Position numbers and translations under genes: made by a program. Source: Hominisplanchenecus murintestinalis (GTDB taxonomy: Bacteria; Bacillota; Clostridia; Lachnospirales; Lachnospiraceae). Taken from it: 50,463 nucleotides of DNA. How positions within the stretch are numbered: the first letter of the stretch is position 1; the number at the start of each line of letters is the position of its first letter. The notes beneath the pieces are model-generated. The model was not told where the DNA came from. It made no database searches and was given only the letters and a program-made list of their open reading frames with translations. Location of the stretch: assembly GCA_004793585.1 (NCBI GenBank), contig SRZB01000025.1:1-50463 (forward strand), given 5' to 3'. Below are positions 25,525 through 32,038 of the stretch, in pieces.

Positions 25525-27306
25525 TTAATCCCCATCCTTATCTTGAACAGGAACAATTTTGCCTCGCCCAATCATCTTATTTAGTCTATCTCTGTCCCAA
25601 AGTTTTACGCCCAAAGCCTTTGCTTCTTCTATAGCTTGTGGAGTAAAATTGCGGTTTGTCATGACCACTGCAATATCCCTGTGATAAAAGCCTTTTCCAG
25701 CAATCGCTTGCTGAACTGCATCATTTCCAATTGGCTTATCATATCTTTTACATTGGATAGCATATGTAATATCATCTTTTTCCGCAAGTATATCTATTCC
25801 ATGATCACCGCTCCCTTGAGTTACTTCCACATTTTCAAAACCATTTTTTCTAAGGATATCAGCGCAAAAATGTTCAAATTGATGTCCGCCCATATCATCA
25901 AAATTTCTTGTCATACTCTGTTTATAGTTGGCAGATTCATTTTTTGATAGAAGTATTTTCAATTTATCAGCAGTAGAAACTTCTAATAATTCCCCTATTA
26001 TCCCCAACGATAGACTTTTTAATGAAAATCTTGAAAACAGGATAAAATATATTCCCACCATATTGGAATTCATAAAAAGCCTTTCTAATGGTGTAGATAT
26101 GTATTTTAAAAATTCGTTTGCTTCATTGACAATACATATTATTCTCGGAAGTGTGTTCTCTGCTGTCTTTTTATTAAAAGAATCAATATTTTTTACTCTG
26201 TTATCAATAAACTTATTTATTCTTTCCCGCATTTCAGCATAGCACCAGTCAGCAATGCTATCTATTTTATTTTTATCTGTGATAACTGGACTTAAAAGTT
26301 GCGGAACTCCATTATAAATACTATAATTTATAACACTATCATCTATAAGAATCAAATTCATTGTTTTGGGAGAGTTAAACTTCAACAATATATTGATAAT
26401 TTCTATTTGCTTTTCATCCGTTTCAGATGGAATAATAATGTTTCTAAGATTTTTCAAAGCCTTTCCATCGTTTAAATATTCTATATCTATATTAAATCTA
26501 TCTTTTAAACACCACGCTACATCTACTGGAGAAAGTTCTTCAATTCCTGATTCTTTTTGTGTTGATTGGCATTCTTCACATTCTTCGATATATTGCGTGA
26601 ACATATCCATTGACATCAAAATTTTTCTTGGTTTTGTTCCTTCTTCCTCTCCAACAACGCCAGCCTGCGCAAGCTGATCCATTATTCGGGCGGCACGATC
26701 AAAACCTATTTTAAATACACGCTGTATCATACCTATAGATGCTTTATCTTTATCTATAACAAACATTCCGGCTTCAACAAAATAGGTGTCTAATCCATCT
26801 ATTACAATATTTTTACGTTTAATGCATATAGTTTCTTTTCTGGAAGTATTGTCTGTTTCCCTATCTTTCTCCAATATTATATTTTCTTCTATGTTTCCAT
26901 TTTCCTTTAAGGTAAATATTGTAGGTTCGTCATAAGCACAGTTTTTTGTTCTAGGATATAAATAATTCTTTTCTTGTTCTTCTTGTGATTCCTCTATCCT
27001 TTTTTCAAGAAGTTCTATCTGACTTTTCTCCATGCGTTCTAAATTTCTTAAATCAGCAGAGGGAGAGCCAATAAACGGCAATTCTCCCTCATACTTTGAT
27101 AATTCTCTTAAAATACCTTTTATCTCGTTTATTGACCGATAAAACTCATCTCTATCAGTAGTCTTGTTTGCTATATTGGCCAGTTCGTTAGATCTTTTAA
27201 GCTTTTTTTCAACTTCTAAGATGGATAGATTCTCGTGCAGTATATTATAATTTTGTTCTTGGTTTTTCGTTTTAAAGCCATCTATAAATTTTTTTATAAA
27301 AGCCAT
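25525..27306 (-). CDS. FtsK-gamma / degenerate FtsK motor / Mrr-type nuclease fusion
   Basis: 593 residues from the ATG at 27306 (AGGAGG upstream); a longer frame begins at 27438. Parts: an N-terminal helical region (1-115); an FtsK gamma winged helix (about 175-235; SIGMIQRVFKIGFDRAARIM, GTKPRKIL); a motor-like region (about 285-455) with MNLILIDDSVINYSIYNGVP and IICIVNEANEFL, which align with the FtsK motor after its Walker A, but no Walker A is present; and a C-terminal Mrr_cat nuclease (about 470-580) with GSGDHGIDIL (Asp505) and IQCKRY (Gln518, Lys520). The order gamma then motor is reversed relative to FtsK. It stands alone and resembles a defence-type nuclease; function unproven. Confidence 0.7.
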   Translation of the reverse strand: MAFIKKFIDGFKTKNQEQNYNILHENLSILEVEKKLKRSNELANIANKTTDRDEFYRSINEIKGILRELSKYEGELPFIGSPSADLRNLERMEKSQIELLEKRIEESQEEQEKNYLYPRTKNCAYDEPTIFTLKENGNIEENIILEKDRETDNTSRKETICIKRKNIVIDGLDTYFVEAGMFVIDKDKASIGMIQRVFKIGFDRAARIMDQLAQAGVVGEEEGTKPRKILMSMDMFTQYIEECEECQSTQKESGIEELSPVDVAWCLKDRFNIDIEYLNDGKALKNLRNIIIPSETDEKQIEIINILLKFNSPKTMNLILIDDSVINYSIYNGVPQLLSPVITDKNKIDSIADWCYAEMRERINKFIDNRVKNIDSFNKKTAENTLPRIICIVNEANEFLKYISTPLERLFMNSNMVGIYFILFSRFSLKSLSLGIIGELLEVSTADKLKILLSKNESANYKQSMTRNFDDMGGHQFEHFCADILRKNGFENVEVTQGSGDHGIDILAEKDDITYAIQCKRYDKPIGNDAVQQAIAGKGFYHRDIAVVMTNRNFTPQAIEEAKALGVKLWDRDRLNKMIGRGKIVPVQDKDGD

Positions 27307-27660
27307 TTTTGTTGCCTCCTCATTTGTTGAGCCATACTGACGAACATACCACATTCCTTTTGTAAGTGCAGCAAAAATATTATAACATTCCTTTTTGAAG
27401 AAATCTGTGTTTTGGAGAAATTTGTGAAAGCATTCCAATCAGTTCTTCCTGTCCTGTTCATTTCATGTTATAATTTATTACAGGTTTTTCTTTCCCTTAT
27501 TTTTGCCCTTATGAGGGTTCGTGACATGAGGAAAAAGGATATAACACAAGGGAAAGTCTAAGGGCAAATTCACTTGCTATAAATTTAGCATTTTCAAGGG
27601 TTTGCGTACTTTTTGGAGATAAGGATATAACAGTTAATAAATGCTATAAAAAGTGTCTTA
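27307..27660. other. Non-coding stretch between nuclease-fusion and Cas6-like genes
   Basis: AT-rich. AGGATATAACA occurs twice (about 27538 and 27627). No gene, CRISPR repeat or clear terminator is visible. A short leader region of the fusion gene occupies 27307-27440. Confidence 0.4.
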
Positions 27661-28233
27661 TCAGAATTCCGGTTTTTCTATATATTTCTCTACAAAGTAA
27701 TCCAACATCATAACCCTGCGGAATGCCGCCTGAAATATGGCTTCTGAGCGGAACTCCCTCAAATATTCTCCTTGGAACTTCAAACAGAGCGGCGTATGAA
27801 AAATCAGCATACTTTTACACCCCTGCCGTTTCAGTGCTCTAATTCTTTTTTCCAAATAAGCCCCCACTGTCTCAATTCGATAATTTTTCATATGAGCCGT
27901 CTGGTTCTCCAAAATTTTCTCTTCCCCTGCCTTGAAATCTGTCCGCGCATTCTCACACTCCAAAAGATACCCAATACTGTCATCTCCCTGCATAAACGCC
28001 GGCTTCCGCTTCATACGTGTATATACCGTGCTACGCACAATACATGCTTCTTCAAACGAACAGTTTTTGCAATCCCTCATCCCAATGCAGTTCTGCCTCA
28101 GCAACATTTCCCCCATCCCACCGCGCAATGCAGATACTTTCTCCTTGGGCAGTATGGAATCCTCTGACAATACAAGTATAAATTTTAATCTTATGTATGG
28201 TATCTGGAATCGTTCTTCCACGGCATATTCCAT
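27661..28233 (-). CDS. Cas6-like protein lacking the C-terminal G-loop
   Basis: 190 residues from the ATG 2 bases after the stop of the lyase gene. Residues 11-105 resemble the N-terminal RRM half of Cas6: IPYIRLKFIL, ALRGGMGEMLLRQ, a C-x2-C pair (RDCKNCSFEEAC) and GYLLECENARTDFKAGEE. Residues 145-178 resemble the start of the second half (FHTPLCLKFQGEYLREFRSE, RRVMMLDYF). The final Cas6 G-rich loop and RNA-binding strand are absent, and the middle is short. No CRISPR array or other cas gene is in the window. It may bind RNA in the context of the upstream Ter-like module, or be a decaying gene. Confidence 0.55.
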   Translation of the reverse strand: MEYAVEERFQIPYIRLKFILVLSEDSILPKEKVSALRGGMGEMLLRQNCIGMRDCKNCSFEEACIVRSTVYTRMKRKPAFMQGDDSIGYLLECENARTDFKAGEEKILENQTAHMKNYRIETVGAYLEKRIRALKRQGCKSMLIFHTPLCLKFQGEYLREFRSEAIFQAAFRRVMMLDYFVEKYIEKPEF

Positions 28234-28235
28234 AT

Positions 28236-29204
28236 CTATAAACCACCTTTTTCCCCAAAAGCCTCCGCCATCATCATCGTCCGCGCCGCCCAATTTGCAT
28301 GAACCTTATATTCATTCATCCTTTCACTGGCGGAGCTTCCCGCCACCAGAAATCGGGAGTCCGCATCCCACCCCAGGATTTGCCTGGCGTCGTCAAAATC
28401 TTCCCGTGATACCTGATATGCCTCGTTTACAAGCTCTATCTGTTTCGGATGTATGACCGTCTTTCCCACAAATCCACACAACCTGTCGTCCTCCAGCTCC
28501 TGACGAAGCCCGCTTTCCCAGCCCGGGCCGTCGTAATATTCCCATACAGGGCCTGACACCACATAATCCCTTCCATACACGGTAATGATATCGGAAAGAA
28601 TGCCCGCGATCGGATGGATTTTATGGATAGACTCATTGCTGTGCCGCCGAAATCCGAATACATTGCACAAGTCATTCCCGCCTACCCGGATATTGAGCAC
28701 CAGCTCCTCCGCCTGATCAAGTTTTTCTTTTAATTTATACAAAATATCGTACCTGTCCCTCAGATTAATCAATGACGGACTTTCAAAAATCGGCATCATA
28801 TAAACCGGACTTTTCACATTTTCATTCACACGGCGCACCGCCTGTATATATGCGTCTGCATTGTCCAGGGAAAACTTAGGGAGAATAAATCCATTGATAA
28901 TCTCCGACACCTTCCCAAGCATTTTCATCAGGCGGACAATCTGTTCTGCCTCCCTCACCCTGATAAAAATCCGGGGCAGGTAAAATACTTTCTTTTGGGA
29001 TGAGCGATAAATCTTTTCCAGGCTTCCCCGCATCATCTCCTCTGCCTCTTCTACGCAGTCATCCCCTATCGTGTCCTCCAGACACAGCGCCAGAGAAAAT
29101 TTATCTCCAAATTTCTGATTAATGATAGATTCCGCGATACCTGCACGGTTTGCAGGGCAATACAAAAGCGCGCCCACGCTATAATACTTTACTGCATTTT
29201 TCAT
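28236..29204 (-). CDS. HpcH/HpaI aldolase / citrate-lyase-like C-C bond lyase
   Basis: 322 residues with a GGGAG site. TIM-barrel features: ALCLEDTIGDDCVEEAEEMM near the start, PRIFIRVREAEQIVRLM, MMPIFESPSLINLRDRYDIL with the metal-binding Glu, NIRVGGNDLCNVFGFRR, and GFVGKTVIHPKQIELVN near the end. This is the CitE-like family that occurs in the biosynthetic module of Ter (tellurite/stress) operons beside PRTase and StiP genes. It starts 12 bases after the StiP-like gene and is followed by the Cas6-like gene 2 bases on, so all are in one operon. Confidence 0.8.
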   Translation of the reverse strand: MKNAVKYYSVGALLYCPANRAGIAESIINQKFGDKFSLALCLEDTIGDDCVEEAEEMMRGSLEKIYRSSQKKVFYLPRIFIRVREAEQIVRLMKMLGKVSEIINGFILPKFSLDNADAYIQAVRRVNENVKSPVYMMPIFESPSLINLRDRYDILYKLKEKLDQAEELVLNIRVGGNDLCNVFGFRRHSNESIHKIHPIAGILSDIITVYGRDYVVSGPVWEYYDGPGWESGLRQELEDDRLCGFVGKTVIHPKQIELVNEAYQVSREDFDDARQILGWDADSRFLVAGSSASERMNEYKVHANWAARTMMMAEAFGEKGGL

Positions 29205-29216
29205 CTGTCTTCTCCC

Positions 29217-30275
29217 TTATGTATCTGCCATTTTCTTAATCAGCCCGCAGCATTTATAGTGCTTTAGAGGATAATACTCTATCGGCACCTGCTTCTCAGC
29301 AGCAAGCCTTCTGATGTGCGCCAGCTGCGCATCCTCCCTGTACTGTTCATCCATCAGAATCTTCCATGGAACCCGGCGCAGAAGCACCCTGGTCGTCTCG
29401 CCGATTCCGGGCTTTATGAGGTTCACGTCATTTATCCCGAAAATATTCGACAACTCCCTGACTTCTTCGGCGCCGCTCCCTTCTTCTATCTGCTTTTCCT
29501 GCCGCTCTGAATATGTTCCATATGTAAAATGTGCTTCAATGGCGTCAATAAATTCATATGATAAATCCGCATCCCGAAGCTCACCGTAATATACCGCCCC
29601 ATGAAAATCATCTTTCCCTATAATATCCTCCCGAAGAAATGTCCGGCTAATCAAACCGGACACTGTACAGTTCAGGCACGAGCTGGGAATCAGGATATCC
29701 TCATGAGTTCCGCACAGCTCTGTAATGCCTGCCGGGTCAGCCGCCGCTGCCAGCTCCGCAGATACGCCCTTATATTCCGCCAGCGCTTTCTGCAGTTCCC
29801 CGAGAATCGCCCCTTTTCCAATCCATCCGTCCACAAATAAAAGCTGCGCGGGTTCGTATCTCTCCAAAAGATACCGCATCGCATTGCCGTCAATTCCTCT
29901 GCCACGGATAATCGAAATCGCATAATGCGGGACTTCTATCCCATACTTTTTCCTGATAAAATGCTTCACCAGAATCCCAATCGGGATTCCCGCCCTGGCT
30001 AGGGAAACGAGAACCACGTTCTTCCCCCGCCTTTCCATAATCTTATCCGACAGTTTCCCTACTGCGTCCGCCGTAGGCTCTGCAAACCTCGCAAGCGCCT
30101 CTTGATAAACTTCCATATATTTCTCCGTCGGAACATATTCAATAGGAAGCATCTCACAGTAATGCTTCCCCGCCTGTATCAGCTTTTCCCTCTCCTCCGT
30201 AGGGCTGGGCTTCACCAGCCCCGTAATATCTTTCAGCAGCAGCGTTACATCTTCTGCACGGTAAGAACTCTGCAT
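29217..30275 (-). CDS. StiP-family PRTase-like protein (Ter module)
   Basis: 352 residues from the ATG at 30275, which has GGAGG 9 bases upstream; the frame itself opens at 30383 inside the previous gene. YVPTEKYMEVYQEALARFAE, VVLVSLARAGIPIGILVKHF, HYAISIIRGRGIDGNAMRYL and LLFVDGWIGKGAILGELQKA are typical of the StiP family (annotated as cysteine protease, structurally a phosphoribosyltransferase relative). The VDGWIGKGA stretch occupies the PRPP-loop position. In Ter operons it is thought to help make a nucleotide-like metabolite. The distal part (LSNIFGINDVNLIKPGIGET) is also family-specific. Confidence 0.8.
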   Translation of the reverse strand: MQSSYRAEDVTLLLKDITGLVKPSPTEEREKLIQAGKHYCEMLPIEYVPTEKYMEVYQEALARFAEPTADAVGKLSDKIMERRGKNVVLVSLARAGIPIGILVKHFIRKKYGIEVPHYAISIIRGRGIDGNAMRYLLERYEPAQLLFVDGWIGKGAILGELQKALAEYKGVSAELAAAADPAGITELCGTHEDILIPSSCLNCTVSGLISRTFLREDIIGKDDFHGAVYYGELRDADLSYEFIDAIEAHFTYGTYSERQEKQIEEGSGAEEVRELSNIFGINDVNLIKPGIGETTRVLLRRVPWKILMDEQYREDAQLAHIRRLAAEKQVPIEYYPLKHYKCCGLIKKMADT

Positions 30276-30345
30276 CCCCTGCGTCCTCCTTATATGACTT
30301 TCCTGTCTTTCTTTCTGAGCCACATTTTCCTCTTTCTCCAAATTT

Positions 30346-31488
30346 TTATTCCCGCGGGCAGCAAACCATATGACTGCTTGCATGCGTTTGGTGACTGCAC
30401 CATCTTACCAGAAAAATTTCCTGATTCCCGCAGGATTTCAAAGCATTCACGAGCGTATCTACGCCCCTTCCTCCATCTCGCGCATCCGTAAGAATCAACA
30501 CAGCGTCATACTTGTCCAGCTCATAAATAAACGTCCTCCGCCCTGTCTCATACAGACTCTCCAATTCATACCGCCCGTGAAGAGGGTACTCCTCCTCACT
30601 GCTGACCGCGATCGGGCTGCGGGTAGTGGAATGGCATCTCACAAAAATCCCCTGTTCTTCCATTCTCTCCGCCACATACAGCGCCGGATACATAAACTCT
30701 TCTGTTCCCAGTACCAAAACCCGCTTCTTATCCACAAAGAAGTCTGTTTTTTTAATTGTTGTCCACAATTCTCCGCAGGCTTTTCGGTATTCCCGTGCCT
30801 GAACGCACCTGCGGGCATCCATTTTCCCATTTACCCGAAGCTCCGTCACTAATGCCGGCCGCTCATCCTTCGCAAAATATTTTCCATCCCCACGATATCC
30901 CTCCGCTGCCTGCGTATAACTGCTATGGTCTGTCTTTACCAGATAGTGTACCGGGATTTTCCGCTTCCTGTAAACCTCCAGGGCTTCCTCCTGCATCCCA
31001 TTCAACAGCGACGCCACCGCAAATGCTGTCTTCCCCGGATACTCCGCCGCCAGAAGATTTACAATCTTCAAAATCGTATTCCCGGTAGTTACTTCATCCT
31101 CCACAAATACAATCCTGTCTATCGCTTCTATCCTTCCGTCAAGCTCATTCCTAACCAGCTTCTGCTCTGTAGCATGGCTATGGGATTCCGAAAAATACAG
31201 ATACTCCGCACCTGAAACATCCTCCCGGGTAGTCTGTATATATAAAGTATCTAACTCCGTGGCAAGCGCCGCCCCAATCGCCGTAGCCGTCTCCGCAAAC
31301 CCTACAAGAAGCAGACGTTCCCCAGCATATGCCTCCCGAACCTGGGCGGCAAGCTCCGAAAACATCTGAAATGCCTCCTTTGGTCTTACCGGGATATGCT
31401 TTCCCTGCAGACGATTCACCACCAGGTATTTTCTCTTTGTATTATTTTCCCGTTTCGCTATTCCTACCAATTGCTTTTCTTTGTACAT
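30346..31488 (-). CDS. Phosphoribosyltransferase with TRSP domain (Ter module)
   Basis: 380 residues from the ATG at 31488 (AGAGGTAAGC upstream); a frame from 31548 has no ribosome site. The N-terminal PRTase_2 domain has LLLVGFAETATAIGAALATE and the PRPP loop VFVEDEVTTGNTILKIVNLL. The C-terminal TRSP domain shows the eponymous HSTTRSPIAVS motif and later LILTDARDGGRGVDTLVNAL. Together with the StiP-like and CitE-like genes it forms the core of the Ter biosynthetic module described by Aravind and colleagues. A promoter stands 51 bases upstream; it is the first gene of the operon. Confidence 0.85.
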   Translation of the reverse strand: MYKEKQLVGIAKRENNTKRKYLVVNRLQGKHIPVRPKEAFQMFSELAAQVREAYAGERLLLVGFAETATAIGAALATELDTLYIQTTREDVSGAEYLYFSESHSHATEQKLVRNELDGRIEAIDRIVFVEDEVTTGNTILKIVNLLAAEYPGKTAFAVASLLNGMQEEALEVYRKRKIPVHYLVKTDHSSYTQAAEGYRGDGKYFAKDERPALVTELRVNGKMDARRCVQAREYRKACGELWTTIKKTDFFVDKKRVLVLGTEEFMYPALYVAERMEEQGIFVRCHSTTRSPIAVSSEEEYPLHGRYELESLYETGRRTFIYELDKYDAVLILTDARDGGRGVDTLVNALKSCGNQEIFLVRWCSHQTHASSHMVCCPRE

Positions 31489-31538
31489 GCTTACCTCTTG
31501 CTCCGATTTTTGTGAATATCTTCTATCTTCTTTTCCAT

Positions 31539-31567
31539 ATTTTATCATGTTTTCTACACTCTGTTAA
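31539..31567 (-). promoter_or_regulatory. Promoter of the Ter-like operon
   Basis: On the minus strand, TTAACA (31562-31567), 17 bases, TAAAAT (31539-31544). Confidence 0.65.
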
Positions 31568-31606
31568 TTCGTCCAAAATGGATTGTAACTTCTCCCCAGC
31601 ATATAC

Positions 31607-32011
31607 TTACCCTTTGCTCCCATTTTGTAGATATTCTGCAAGCTTTCGAATCAACCCGATATCCGCCGGAAGCCAGTCCACACTGTCCAACTGATCCCAT
31701 TTCAGCCATCTGGCGTCCTCATGCTCTTTCAGCACCAGCTTTCCCGAAATCACCTTGCAGATATAACAGTCCATCGACAAATGAAACGCCGGATAATCAT
31801 ACTCCACTGTATCAAAAAGTTCTCCAACTTCAATTTCGGTGTCCAGCTCCTCACGAATTTCACGTACCAGAGCAGTACGGGATGTTTCCCCACCTTCCAC
31901 CTTACCGCCCGGAAATTCCCAGCCGTCTTTAAATTCTCCGTAACCGCGTTGGGTTGCGAATACCATATTGTTATGGATGATGATTGCTGCTGTTACTTTA
32001 ATTGTTTTCAT
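31607..32011 (-). CDS. NUDIX (deoxy)nucleoside triphosphate pyrophosphohydrolase
   Basis: 134 residues. The Nudix box GGKVEGGETSRTALVREIRE then ELD is complete (G-x5-E-x7-R-E-V/I-x-E-E). WEFPGGKVEGGE and the MutT-like TAAIIIHNNMVFATQRGYG N-terminus place it among MutT-like dNTP hydrolases. It starts 27 bases after the helicase stop codon, so the two are probably cotranscribed. It could clean the nucleotide pool or act with the helicase in a defence response. Confidence 0.85.
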   Translation of the reverse strand: MKTIKVTAAIIIHNNMVFATQRGYGEFKDGWEFPGGKVEGGETSRTALVREIREELDTEIEVGELFDTVEYDYPAFHLSMDCYICKVISGKLVLKEHEDARWLKWDQLDSVDWLPADIGLIRKLAEYLQNGSKG

Positions 32012-32038
32012 AGAACCTCCGCCGTAATATACAAATTT

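Noticed and set aside
27307..27438. An extra 44 residues at the N-terminus of the FtsK-Mrr fusion
   Set aside because: The AGGAGG ribosome site stands directly before the ATG at 27306. The upstream codons have no ribosome site and lie in leader sequence.
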